A stretch of 64,000 nucleotides of DNA from NCBI RefSeq assembly GCF_900461555.1, contig NZ_UGOX01000001.1, positions 757,501 to 821,500 of the forward strand. The letters are read 5' to 3'. The stretch's first letter is position 1; each line of letters begins with the position of its first letter. Below the pieces are notes generated by a model. That model saw only the letters and a list, made by a program, of their open reading frames with translations, was not told the DNA's origin and made no database searches. The stretch is from Legionella quinlivanii. GTDB taxonomy: Bacteria; Pseudomonadota; Gammaproteobacteria; Legionellales; Legionellaceae. Both the position numbers and the translations under genes were made by a program. This document shows positions 9,727-18,301 of this stretch, in pieces.

Positions 9727-11793
9727 ATGCCTATAGATCCCAAACTAGCCCAGATGTTACTGGAGACTTTTAAAACGGAGTTACAGGAACTTCATCAGTC
9801 GATGATTAATGACCTGCTTTCACTGGAAAAAGCGCACAGCGCCGAAGAAGTAGAGGAGATTTTAAAAAGACTGTTTCGCTATTCACATAATATGAAAGGG
9901 GCGGCTGCCTGTGCATCGATAGATGCGATTGCTTCAATGGCGCATCGTCTGGAGGATTTATTCAGCAAATGGCGAGAAACTCATCATATCCCCGACATCA
10001 GTCAGATTAATGCCTGCCTTGAGGTCGCTGACAATACACTTCTGGCCCTCGAGGACCATTGTAATGCGAAACCGATTAATATTGAGAATTATCTGCAACC
10101 CTTATCAGGTAGAAAAACCATTCATAGTCATACGGACACGGGGGAGAGTGAGTTAATTAAATTACCCCTGGCAAGGCTGGAGCGGGTAAGTGCAAAAGCG
10201 AATGAATTTATAACCTACCGTTTAAAACTAATGAACTGGTTTAAAAGCATTGATTATTATCTGAATAAACTGAATGAAACCGATTTTGACCTTGCTCCCT
10301 TACTAAAGAAACTGGGTACAATTTCCAGAGACAGCGGGCAGTTTCTGGGGGAGTTTAGCCGGGCTGTTCAGTCTTTACAGGATGACTTAAGGGCGATGCG
10401 GATGCTGCCCATATCCAATCTGCTGGTTCCTTTAAATCGAACGGTTAGAGATGTAGCTGCCAGTTTGAATAAGACGGTTGAGTTACAGGTGCAGGGTGGA
10501 GATATCGAGCTGGATAAAACAATCATTGATGCCATCCGGGAACCTTTGATTCATTTGGTCCGAAATGCAATTGATCATGGTATTGAATCGGATGAAAAAA
10601 GAAAAGAGTTAAATAAGCCACAGCCTGCAATTTTATCAATTCAGGTCATTCAGAGTTCAGGAAAAATTAAACTAAGCTGTTGTGATGACGGCCAGGGAAT
10701 TAACCTCGAAAAAATTAGAAAACATGCAGTCGAGTCGGGACTTTACAATCAGAATGAAGTAGAAAATTTTGATGAAGAACAGCTTCTTGATTGTCTCTTT
10801 TTATCCGGCTTTTCTTTGCAAAAGAAAATCACAGAATTGTCGGGGCGCGGTGTGGGCCTGGATGTAGTTAAGAATGCCATCGAAAAGATCAAGGGAACAG
10901 TCCAAGTTAAAACTACACCAGGTCATGGAACCTGTTTTACATTTAATTTGCCGCTAACGCTGGCAACAACTCGTGGAGTGTTTTTTAAAAGCAATGAGCA
11001 AACCTTTATGCTGCCTACGCTTTCATTGGATGCGCTTTATGAAATTAATCCGGATAAGCTTCAGCAGGTTGATAACAAATCTGTTTTAATAGTGAATAAT
11101 CGGCCCATTCCGATTAAAGTTTTGCAGGATCTTCTTTATGCTGAAAAGGCAGTTATTGACCGTAATAGCAACTACTATGGTCTCTTGCTTAATATTAATA
11201 ATAAGCCGCTGATTTTATTAGTGGAGGCCATTCTCGATGAACAGGATTGCGTAGTCAAACCCCTGCCTTACCCTCTAGGCAAATTGGAGCAATTCATCGG
11301 AGTGACTTTAACCGGAGAGAGCGAACTGGTTCTGGTACTTGATCCGATAAAATTAATGCAGCGGGCTCAGGCCGATGAACAAAGCTGGTTTAACCATTCA
11401 CCAAAAAGTAAAGAGCCGCGAGAGATCTCAAAAAAGAGAGTCTTGATAGTTGATGATTCATTAACAACCCGCAGTTTGTGTACTAATGCTCTGGAAGCAG
11501 CAGGTTATGAAACTGTTAGTGCCGATAATGGGCAAAAAGCATGGCAACTTTTACAGAATAAATCCTTTGATGCAGTGATCACTGACATTGTTATGCCAAA
11601 AATGGATGGTTTTAAGCTGACAGAATTAATTAAAAAAAGTGAAAAACTGTTTCATACTCCGGTGATTATTGTTTCATTACTTCATTCTGAGGAGGATAAG
11701 CGGCGAGGGCTGGAAGCAGGTGCTAATGCGTTTCTGGTTAAAAGCGAATTTGACACGCATTCACTGATTGACGTCATGGAATCACTTTTATGA
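9727..11793 (+). CDS. Hybrid CheA histidine kinase with C-terminal receiver (WspE-like)
   Basis: The 688-aa kinase carries a P1 phosphotransfer domain with the phosphorylated histidine H54 (SHNMKG), a dimerisation region, the ATPase domain (HLVRNAIDHGIE; DDGQGI; GRGVGLDVVKNAI; TPGHGTCF), a CheW-like P5 domain, and a receiver domain (~560-685) with VLIVDDS, phospho-acceptor in ITDIVMPKMDG, and LVKSEF. No separate P2 CheY-docking domain is visible. CheA plus REC is the WspE architecture. ATG 9727 follows GGGAGG (9716-9721) at good spacing; a GTG one codon earlier is possible. The stop overlaps cheB by 4 nt (ATGA). Confidence 0.92.
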   Translation: MPIDPKLAQMLLETFKTELQELHQSMINDLLSLEKAHSAEEVEEILKRLFRYSHNMKGAAACASIDAIASMAHRLEDLFSKWRETHHIPDISQINACLEVADNTLLALEDHCNAKPINIENYLQPLSGRKTIHSHTDTGESELIKLPLARLERVSAKANEFITYRLKLMNWFKSIDYYLNKLNETDFDLAPLLKKLGTISRDSGQFLGEFSRAVQSLQDDLRAMRMLPISNLLVPLNRTVRDVAASLNKTVELQVQGGDIELDKTIIDAIREPLIHLVRNAIDHGIESDEKRKELNKPQPAILSIQVIQSSGKIKLSCCDDGQGINLEKIRKHAVESGLYNQNEVENFDEEQLLDCLFLSGFSLQKKITELSGRGVGLDVVKNAIEKIKGTVQVKTTPGHGTCFTFNLPLTLATTRGVFFKSNEQTFMLPTLSLDALYEINPDKLQQVDNKSVLIVNNRPIPIKVLQDLLYAEKAVIDRNSNYYGLLLNINNKPLILLVEAILDEQDCVVKPLPYPLGKLEQFIGVTLTGESELVLVLDPIKLMQRAQADEQSWFNHSPKSKEPREISKKRVLIVDDSLTTRSLCTNALEAAGYETVSADNGQKAWQLLQNKSFDAVITDIVMPKMDGFKLTELIKKSEKLFHTPVIIVSLLHSEEDKRRGLEAGANAFLVKSEFDTHSLIDVMESLL

Positions 11794-12827
11794 AAAAGCC
11801 TATCCGGGTTCTGATTGTGGATGATTGCAAAGTGACCACGCAATTATTGTACGCGATTCTCAGCAATGAAACAGACATCGAGGTTGTTGGTTGCGCTCAA
11901 AATGGGCAAATGGCAATTAAACTTGTCAAAGAATTGAAACCTGATTTAATCACTATGGATATTTATATGCCTGTTATGGATGGGGTTGAGGCAACTCGTG
12001 CCATCATGCAGCAATGTCCTACTCCAATCATTATCATCAGCTCTCATGCCAATGAGCGCCAGACCGAATTAACATTTAGCGCTTTACAGGCGGGTGCGCT
12101 TTCAATTATTGAAAAACCAGAACGAGTTCTCCATGATGGCTTTGACAAGTTGCAAAAACATATTGTCAATTCGGTACGGGCATTATCAGAAGTAAAAGTG
12201 GTTTCCCGCCGTTCCCCATTACCTGCAGAGTCCCAAATTAAGTCAACAGGTGCTACTGTATCGGCTATCAAAATTATTGCTCTCGGTTCGTCGACAGGAG
12301 GTCCGGAGGCGCTCAATTACATTATTTCTGCGCTTCCTGCAAGCTTCCCCGTGCCCTTGGTTATTACACAGCATATTACTGAAGGATTTTTACCGGGTTT
12401 GGTTCATTGGCTGCAGCATAAGACGTCATTGGTTTTGGAGATAGCTGAAAATAATCAAAAATTACTTCCAGGTCATGTGTATTTTGCACCGGATAATCAC
12501 CATTTACTCATTAAACGAGAAGTAATACCCATCGCTGTTTTAGAAAGCTCACCGCCAATAGGGCATTTTCGACCTTCCATTACTCCCTTATTCTCGTCTT
12601 TGGCAAAGAATTACCCTGAAAGTGCCATTGGTGGATTATTAACCGGCATGGGAGGTGATGGGGCGCCAGGGCTTTTAGAAATGCGTCAGGCCGGCTGTAT
12701 TACATTTGCTCAATCAAAAGAAACTTCCGTAGTATTTGGTATGCCTGCAGTCGCTCTTTCTATCAAAGCCACTGACCTATCTATCGATTTGGAGAAAATT
12801 CCTGAATTTTTAACTAAACTTTTATGA
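11790..12827 (+). CDS. cheB: CheB receptor methylesterase (WspF-like)
   Basis: This is a 345-aa response regulator. The receiver domain (1-120) has VLIVDDC, phospho-acceptor D57 (LITMDIYMP), SSH and IEKP. The C-terminal methylesterase/deamidase domain has the catalytic serine in LGSSTGGPEAL, histidine in ITQHI, and aspartate in TGMGGDGAPGL. It opposes the CheR enzyme by removing receptor methyl groups; in Wsp, loss of WspF locks c-di-GMP synthesis on. It overlaps cheA by 4 nt and is followed directly by the stand-alone receiver gene. Confidence 0.93.
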   Translation: MKKPIRVLIVDDCKVTTQLLYAILSNETDIEVVGCAQNGQMAIKLVKELKPDLITMDIYMPVMDGVEATRAIMQQCPTPIIIISSHANERQTELTFSALQAGALSIIEKPERVLHDGFDKLQKHIVNSVRALSEVKVVSRRSPLPAESQIKSTGATVSAIKIIALGSSTGGPEALNYIISALPASFPVPLVITQHITEGFLPGLVHWLQHKTSLVLEIAENNQKLLPGHVYFAPDNHHLLIKREVIPIAVLESSPPIGHFRPSITPLFSSLAKNYPESAIGGLLTGMGGDGAPGLLEMRQAGCITFAQSKETSVVFGMPAVALSIKATDLSIDLEKIPEFLTKLL

Positions 12828-12842
12828 ATGGAGGGAAATGTC

Positions 12843-13202
12843 ATGGGTCAAAAAATTCTGATTGTTGATGACAGTGCCACAGCAAGAGCACTGTTCAGAG
12901 CCTGTCTTTTTGGCGATCCTGATTATGAAGTGATCCAGGCCAGCCAATGGGAGGATGCAGTTGAAAAAGCGGAGTCCGAACAGCCGTTTTTGATTGTATT
13001 GGATTACAATATGCCAGAAAAATCCGGTAGTGAAATCGCTAAAATAATGATGGATCGGGGAATCGATACACATTATGTTTTGCTAAGCGCCAATACCCAG
13101 CAGGCTATAATTAATGAAGTAAAGGCATTGGGCTTTTTTGATGTACTGGAAAAGCCTGTTTCAACGGAAGAAGTGCATGCATTACTAGAGAGATTATCAT
13201 GA
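12843..13202 (+). CDS. Stand-alone CheY-like receiver
   Basis: The 119-aa single receiver domain has KILIVDDS (D9-D10), the phospho-acceptor D54 (IVLDYNMP), a LLSAN switch region and the conserved lysine in LEKPV. An ATG at 12828 is in frame and abuts the cheB stop, but GGAGGG (12830-12835) sits at ideal distance from ATG 12843, so the shorter form is preferred. In the Wsp system the equivalent receiver is fused to the GGDEF output protein WspR; here it is a separate protein. Its stop overlaps the next gene by 4 nt (ATGA). Confidence 0.88.
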   Translation: MGQKILIVDDSATARALFRACLFGDPDYEVIQASQWEDAVEKAESEQPFLIVLDYNMPEKSGSEIAKIMMDRGIDTHYVLLSANTQQAIINEVKALGFFDVLEKPVSTEEVHALLERLS

Positions 13203-13819
13203 TAAGCCTGACAGCAGAGCAGGAAGACGCGCTGATTGAAATTGGTAATATTGGTATGAGTAAAGCAGCGAAACAATTGTCTCTGTTATTGAATTCCACC
13301 ATTAAAATTTCCATTCCCAAAATTACTTTCATTAATATCAATGAATTAACAGAGGACAATGACTTTAATGATGAACAAGTACTTTCTTATGTTTACCAAA
13401 ATATCTCACAGGATTTGGAAGGGTCTGCGGCTTTAGTATTCCAACGCGAGCAGGCGAATGTATTAACTGTTACTGTGATAGGGGAGGCGCCCCAACTCAC
13501 TCAGGAAGAAGCTCGGGCTTGTGAGCAGGAAGCGATGCTGGAAATTGGCAATATCATTATTAGTTCCTGTTTAAGCGTCATTATGAATATGCTGTCACAA
13601 ACGGTAAAATTAAGCCTGCCCGTTTACAATGAAAATAATCTTTATAATTTATTACAAAATCTTTGCAGGCAAATCTCAAAATTAACTCGCAATATTATTG
13701 CAATCTCAACCAAACTGGAGACATCTAACGATAAATTGTCCGGCAGTTTATTTATTATTTTAACCGAAGACTCAGTAATCAAGCTGTTAAGAAGCATCAA
13801 GGAGTTGATTAATGATTAG
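13199..13819 (+). CDS. CheC-type CheY-P phosphatase
   Basis: The 206-aa protein has two copies of the CheC/CheX/FliY active-site signature: E14-x-x-N17 in ALIEIGNIGMSKAAKQL, and E115-x-x-N118 in AMLEIGNIIISSCL. In the family these residues remove phosphate from CheY. The strand after the first helix (STIKISIPKI) also matches. CheC phosphatases are uncommon in gamma-proteobacterial Wsp-like clusters. The gene is coupled to the receiver gene in front (ATGA) and overlaps the cyclase gene behind by 8 nt, so the receiver is its obvious substrate (inference). Confidence 0.85.
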   Translation: MISLTAEQEDALIEIGNIGMSKAAKQLSLLLNSTIKISIPKITFININELTEDNDFNDEQVLSYVYQNISQDLEGSAALVFQREQANVLTVTVIGEAPQLTQEEARACEQEAMLEIGNIIISSCLSVIMNMLSQTVKLSLPVYNENNLYNLLQNLCRQISKLTRNIIAISTKLETSNDKLSGSLFIILTEDSVIKLLRSIKELIND

Positions 13820-14771
13820 TGAGAACGCAAATCGGCTACTATTCAAAGAGGTTTTTGATGCCATTCCCGTTGGATTAATTCTGTTTGGCCAGGATCGGCG
13901 GATTTATGCCTGGAATCACTGGATGGAACGGAAAACCAATATTGATTCTGAAAAAGCAATTGGTCAGACTCTTGAATTCTTCTATGAAGATCAAATCAGT
14001 GTCCGTTTTAATTGGGCCCTGGATCAAGTATTAAATTATGAACATCCGCAGGTTTTATCCAATATTCTCAATAAATATATTATTCCGATCCCTTTAAATG
14101 AAGAAGCTTATCTTGATCTCGATATGATGCAGCAAAATGTTGAAATTTTACCGATTCATCAGGAAGAGGAACAAATGGCTCTGGTAGTGATTCAGGATGT
14201 TTCTGCCAAAGCGCATTTGAATGCAACGCTGATGTCAATGGCCAGTAAATTTGAAAAAAACAGTTTAATTGACCTGCTCACTGGTTGCTACAATCGCCGC
14301 TTTCTGTGGAAGCACCTGGCGAACGAACTGGTCAGTGCGCAGCGCGAAAAATACAATGTGATTTGCTGTATTTATGATATCGACCATTTCAAAAGCATTA
14401 ACGACAGATTCGGTCATCATGGCGGAGATGAGGTATTACAGTCTTTTGCCAATATCGTTCGCTCCGAGCTGCGTGCCAATGACTATTTTTTTCGCTATGG
14501 GGGAGAGGAATTCATTACCTTGTCAACTCATGTGCCGATTGATGATGCCGCACTCTTACCCAATCGAGTACGAAGCCGTCTGGCAGATACTCGCACGCAT
14601 GGCTCGGTCAAGAATGTTGTGACCTGCAGCGGCGGCATTTCATACTGGCAGCCGGATAGTCCAGCCATTTCTCCGGAGAAACTGGTTAAATTGGCTGACA
14701 TCCAACTTTATCAGGCTAAAGAAAGCGGACGTAATTGTGTGGTAATGAATAATATGATTCAGACTGAATAG
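13812..14771 (+). CDS. PAS-GGDEF diguanylate cyclase, output of the chemosensory operon
   Basis: The 319-aa cytoplasmic protein has an N-terminal PAS domain (~10-130; FDAIPVGLILFGQDRRIYAWN) and a GGDEF domain (~150-315). The active-site loop is GGEEF at 230-234, with the metal aspartate D189 (YDIDHFK). An intact inhibitory site RxxD (RAND, 221-224) lies five residues before it. It should make c-di-GMP from GTP and be product-inhibited. Unlike WspR it has no receiver domain, so activation must come through the separate receiver or through the PAS domain. This is the last gene of the operon. No membrane segment is present. Confidence 0.91.
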   Translation: MISENANRLLFKEVFDAIPVGLILFGQDRRIYAWNHWMERKTNIDSEKAIGQTLEFFYEDQISVRFNWALDQVLNYEHPQVLSNILNKYIIPIPLNEEAYLDLDMMQQNVEILPIHQEEEQMALVVIQDVSAKAHLNATLMSMASKFEKNSLIDLLTGCYNRRFLWKHLANELVSAQREKYNVICCIYDIDHFKSINDRFGHHGGDEVLQSFANIVRSELRANDYFFRYGGEEFITLSTHVPIDDAALLPNRVRSRLADTRTHGSVKNVVTCSGGISYWQPDSPAISPEKLVKLADIQLYQAKESGRNCVVMNNMIQTE

Positions 14772-14797
14772 TCTAACTTCTAAGTCCCTCAGACAAG

Positions 14798-15026
14798 CCC
14801 TGAAAGATAGTCACAAAATTTAACCATCCTATAAGAGCCTACGTACCCCGTAAGAGTCTACGTACCCCGCTTTATGCGGGGTATCCATAAAAATGGTAGT
14901 GAGTTTTAAAATGCTTTGCCAATCAGACGTATTGCCTGGATACCCCGCATAAAGCGCGGTACGTAGGGGTTTAACATTATAATTAAAATCAATGTTATGT
15001 TCAAATTTTGTGACCATCTCTCAGGG
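14798..15026. repeat. MITE-like element with 24-bp terminal inverted repeats
   Basis: The sequence at 14798-14821 and the reverse complement of 15003-15026 match at 22 of 24 positions. The heptamer ACAAGCC flanks both ends (14793-14799 and 15027-15033), resembling a target duplication. Nested inside is a 29-bp inverted repeat (14858-14886 and 14938-14966), each arm being itself a hairpin TACCCCGC-TTTAT-GCGGGGTA, plus an extra partial arm at 14838-14850. No protein is encoded. A related hairpin occurs at 54151-54180. The gap 14772-15424 has no gene; it holds this repeat and the DnaA-box element. Confidence 0.65.
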
Positions 15027-15104
15027 ACAAGCCACAGTACCCAGGCGAAGGTAGCTATTAGTTGAGAGGAAATCTCCTTCCTCAAACCAAACGGTTTTAA
15101 CTAA

Positions 15105-15331
15105 GCTATGCACACAGTTATCCACAGATTTTGTGGATAAGTTAATTAAGAATAAAGCATGGATTTAAGTGCGGAAAGCCTGTAAATACAAGGCGTTATC
15201 ATCAGATTAAATAATTCTTGAAGGAAGAAAAACTAAATAGGAGATAAAATTATCCACAAACTTTGTGAATGGATAGATTTTTGCGAAAATGCATTTTACC
15301 TTCTTTTTTCATGAAGAAACAGTCTTGACAT
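15105..15331 (+). other. 227-bp element with paired DnaA boxes, copy A
   Basis: TTATCCACA at 15118-15126 faces TGTGGATAA at 15132-15140 across 5 nt, a perfect pair of consensus DnaA boxes. A second pair starts at 15250 (TTATCCACA-N5-TGTGAATGG). The element ends with CAGTCTTGACAT at 15320-15331. A copy with the same total length and almost the same internal spacing lies in opposite orientation at 51750-51976. The ends and the boxes are conserved between copies while the interior has diverged. AT-rich sequence follows on the right. No dnaA, dnaN, rep or par gene is nearby. The role is unknown: DnaA titration, transcription control or an origin remnant are possible. Confidence 0.6.
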
Positions 15332-15424
15332 TTTGGTGTTATTATTTTCAAATCTATTTTTTGTTCTATCTATCTGATAATCAATTAAATTGGCTGTGTG
15401 CCGGGCAAAATACTTTTTGCCTGA

Positions 15425-16492
15425 TCACATGATCAGGCATTTGGAAGCCGAGGGATCTTCACCTGTTAACTTGAATAGAGCCGCTTCAATTAACCCCTGG
15501 GCATTATCCATGTCATTTTTTTTCAGTTCCTGCTGGTAGTTTGAATCTTTTTTGACGGAATTCAAAAATTTTCTGGTTATTTCCAGATAGGACTGAGCCT
15601 CCTTCAGAGTAGGAGCTGTAATAGGGGCCATCATCAGGCCATTCACATCCAGTGCTGCCAGTGTGCGAATAATTTCCAGTGCAAAACTCACTCGTCGGAT
15701 TCGATAATTAAAGCGCTCAGGATCTTGGGAATGAAATCCTTTATTGTTAAATGTTCTTTGCCAATAGAGCTCATTTAATTGGCCGCCACTTATTAGGCAC
15801 TCTATGCGCTCATTGGGCTGATCCAGATTTTTATAATAGTATTCGGCAAAATTAAACTGTTTGCGCAGGCTTAAAAAGTTAATGTTCCCCTGATTTGCTT
15901 TAAAAGCTGAAAAATCAGCTCTTGCTGTTTGCATAATTCCATCTGCAGTTTGCTTTAAAGTTTCGTTATTTCCTGCTTTGAACTGATGAAGAATAGTCTC
16001 ATTGTCTCGAAGAACAACACCGCCGGGAATAAAAGGTTCGGCCACGATTTTATCTGACGGAGTCAATTCAAGGGGCTCTGTTACCTGGCCAAAAACTGTT
16101 AAATGGGCCTGATAGGGCCTCCAATCAATCATCCTGATTTCATTGTCGCCATACTTTTGTCTTAGTTCAGCGATTATGCTCTGAAGATCAATGTAGATAG
16201 CCTCCAGGATTGCATTACTGGCCTGTCGAAGTGGATACCCAAAATATAACTTATTAAACAATGCAGGGGGTTGCAGCGTTATTCTTTCAGGAATCGCGTT
16301 TTGCAAAACGGCTTCGATTTTGCTGATTAATTCATGGACTAAGGGTTTATTCTCAGGATTGTAGTCGATGCAGGCGATCGATAGATGCAAATTCTGCTCG
16401 GCATATCCCCCCTTCTGTTCAACTTGAGAGTGCAGATTTGAGGAGATGTTTTCCTTTACATAAGCTGGAACTTTTATTGACAATAAGGGCAT
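15425..16492 (-). CDS. 2H-phosphoesterase-like protein ending in a CaaX prenylation box; candidate effector
   Basis: This is a 355-aa cytosolic protein. The N-terminal half has the two HxS/T motifs of the 2H phosphoesterase (LigT-like) fold, H36-L-S38 (NLHLSIACI) and H130-L-T132 (AHLTVFGQ), 94 residues apart. The C-terminal half (~200-340) is helical and not recognised. The last four residues are C-L-I-M, a perfect eukaryotic CaaX box with X=M, which favours farnesylation. Several Dot/Icm effectors use host prenylation this way for membrane targeting. A cyclic-phosphate hydrolase or RNA-ligase-like activity is inferred only from the two motifs. The stop codon lies in a perfect 10-bp palindrome at 15418-15439. 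Confidence 0.75.
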   Translation of the reverse strand: MPLLSIKVPAYVKENISSNLHSQVEQKGGYAEQNLHLSIACIDYNPENKPLVHELISKIEAVLQNAIPERITLQPPALFNKLYFGYPLRQASNAILEAIYIDLQSIIAELRQKYGDNEIRMIDWRPYQAHLTVFGQVTEPLELTPSDKIVAEPFIPGGVVLRDNETILHQFKAGNNETLKQTADGIMQTARADFSAFKANQGNINFLSLRKQFNFAEYYYKNLDQPNERIECLISGGQLNELYWQRTFNNKGFHSQDPERFNYRIRRVSFALEIIRTLAALDVNGLMMAPITAPTLKEAQSYLEITRKFLNSVKKDSNYQQELKKNDMDNAQGLIEAALFKLTGEDPSASKCLIM

Positions 16493-16558
16493 GATGTTCT
16501 CAAAGAAATAATAGTGTTAATTATAGCTTTTTCTTTAAAACCCATATTAGGCGTTTAT

Positions 16559-17164
16559 CTAAATTTGAGCCGCTGGGCTGTTTTCTGTTTCAATCTGGGC
16601 AGGAGTATTGTGACTGCGCAGAGCTGAAAAGAAAAAATGGCAGTTGCCGCTTATAACTGCCTCTGTGTTCGTCAAGCCAGTGGTGATCACGGAGAAAAAG
16701 CCAGGCCTCTTAAAATAATCAGGGACGTTCATGATCTCTGCAATCACATCCGCAGGGCTTAAATCCTGTTTCTGGAGGAGTACTTTTTGCAGATGTTCGA
16801 TTAAATGCATTACTGAGCCATTTCTCAATACTCCTAATAAGAATGAAGGGCAAGCTGTTAATGGCGAACTGCTGATTAAAAAGTATGCTGCGAAAAAGCC
16901 TGCATTAAATGCCATCACGCAGCCTGACAAATATTTGAGAACTTCAAGAGTAATACTTTTTTTAAATGCCCTGGTACGCCGGCTATTACCCGGCAGCAGA
17001 TACGCTCCCTTCAATGCGTTACATAGAAAAATAAAATCATGCTGGTCATCCCGCTGCTGATCCTGCATTAGCTTGTAATAAAATTCGGCATTTGCGCCCA
17101 ACCCTCTCGTTCCAAGGAGAAGCCGAAGATTATCAGTAACTGCGGTTTTTACGGGTGATGGCAT
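16559..17164 (-). CDS. Hypothetical protein with hydrophobic centre
   Basis: I do not recognise this 201-aa protein. It begins MPSPVKTAVTDNLRLLLG. A TAAGG at the ideal distance (6 nt) supports ATG 17164; an in-frame ATG at 17233 would add 23 residues but has no clear ribosome-binding site. There is a basic stretch (NSRRTRAFKKS) and a hydrophobic region (~80-115: LSGCVMAFNAGFFAAYFLI), probably one or two membrane segments or a buried core. It lies upstream of the CaaX gene on the same strand with a 66-nt gap, so the two could be co-transcribed. A host-directed role is only guessed from the neighbourhood. Confidence 0.55.
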   Translation of the reverse strand: MPSPVKTAVTDNLRLLLGTRGLGANAEFYYKLMQDQQRDDQHDFIFLCNALKGAYLLPGNSRRTRAFKKSITLEVLKYLSGCVMAFNAGFFAAYFLISSSPLTACPSFLLGVLRNGSVMHLIEHLQKVLLQKQDLSPADVIAEIMNVPDYFKRPGFFSVITTGLTNTEAVISGNCHFFFSALRSHNTPAQIETENSPAAQI

Positions 17165-17401
17165 GGACAGCCTTAGGAATATGCTGATTAGTAAGGGCTT
17201 ATTATATGGTCTTTTTTTGGCTTGATAAATCATTTTTTGCTTTAATAAGTTAGCTAATGATCATGATTTTGTTAGTGCTTAGCTGCTCATTGCTTCGCTT
17301 CCGATTGAAAAAACAGCGGATTTAATGATAGATTTTCTGGCGTATCCTGCCCTTATTGAAAGCGGGAACCCCTCTGATTTTAGCATTTTATGAGGATTCA
17401 A

Positions 17402-18178
17402 ATGACAACGCGAATTATCGATTTATCCATCCCCATTGAGAATGATGTGAAATCCGATCCACCGGGATTTGAACCAGAGGTTCAGTATCTGGATCATCAG
17501 CAAACAGTAGGCGAGTTGACTCATTTTTTTCCGGGACTTAGCGGAGCTGATTTACCGCAAGGGGAAGCCTGGGCTTATGAGCGGGTTAATCTTATCACCC
17601 ATAATGGCACTCATTTGGATGCACCCTATCACTTCTCAACACTGATGGATAAGGATAAACGGGCAATCACCATTGACGAGGTGCCTTTGGAATGGTGTTT
17701 TAAACCGGGTGTCAGGCTTGATTTCCGACATTTTCCAAATGGATATGTGGTGAGTGCGAACGATGTGCAGGATGAACTTCGCCGTATTGAGTATGAACTT
17801 AAACCCTATGACATTGTGGTAATTAATACTTCTGCCGGCTGCCGTTATGGCTATGATGATTATGTCAGTTCTGGCTGCGGAATGGGGCGGGAAGCCACGC
17901 TTTATTTACTTAATCAGGGTGTAAAAATTACCGGCACCGATGGATGGAGTTGGGATGCGCCTTTCGTTCATACGCGCGAAAAGTATTTAGCAACTCAGGA
18001 TGCCTCTTTAATTTGGGAAGGGCATAAAGCAAGCCGGGAAATCAGTTATTGTCATTTGGAAAAATTACATAATCTGGAGGTTTTACCGGATTATGGTTTT
18101 CTAATTGCCTGTTTTCCAGTGAAAATCAAAAATGCTTCCGCAGGCTGGACCAGGGCTGTGGCTGTATTGAATGAATGA
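17402..18178 (+). CDS. Metal-dependent cyclase/kynurenine-formamidase-like hydrolase
   Basis: The 258-aa enzyme belongs to the cyclase superfamily that includes bacterial kynurenine formamidase (KynB) and isatin hydrolase. The signature [12 protein letters not shown] (residues 67-78) supplies the divalent-metal ligands H67, H71 and D73. The opening [13 protein letters not shown] and the C-terminal [10 protein letters not shown] are also typical. ATG 17402 is preferred because GAGGA (17392-17396) sits 5 nt before it; an ATG at 17390 is possible. The length suits the longer branch of the family. Substrate cannot be assigned. An AMP-forming ligase follows in the same direction after ~120 nt, which may indicate a shared pathway. 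Confidence 0.82.
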   Translation: MTTRIIDLSIPIENDVKSDPPGFEPEVQYLDHQQTVGELTHFFPGLSGADLPQGEAWAYERVNLITHNGTHLDAPYHFSTLMDKDKRAITIDEVPLEWCFKPGVRLDFRHFPNGYVVSANDVQDELRRIEYELKPYDIVVINTSAGCRYGYDDYVSSGCGMGREATLYLLNQGVKITGTDGWSWDAPFVHTREKYLATQDASLIWEGHKASREISYCHLEKLHNLEVLPDYGFLIACFPVKIKNASAGWTRAVAVLNE

Positions 18179-18301
18179 TGAGCTGGCTTCCGTCTTCGCG
18201 AAAATGACACTTGGGTTACGCAGATGCAGTTAATTGGGTCATGCGTATACCAATGTGTTCTATACTAGTAATACAAAAGGAACTTGCTATCTGGGGCATG
18301 T

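Noticed and set aside
5836..14771. Flagellar chemotaxis operon
   Set aside because: No flagellar genes, twin CheW around CheR-TPR, CheA-REC and a GGDEF output point to an alternative (Wsp-like) function.
14829..15017. 62-aa minus-strand frame over the MITE-like element
   Set aside because: It consists of repeat sequence only.
15105..15331. Chromosomal replication origin
   Set aside because: DnaA boxes are present, but there are no dnaA, dnaN, mnmG or rpmH neighbours and a second equal copy exists; kept only as an element of unknown role.
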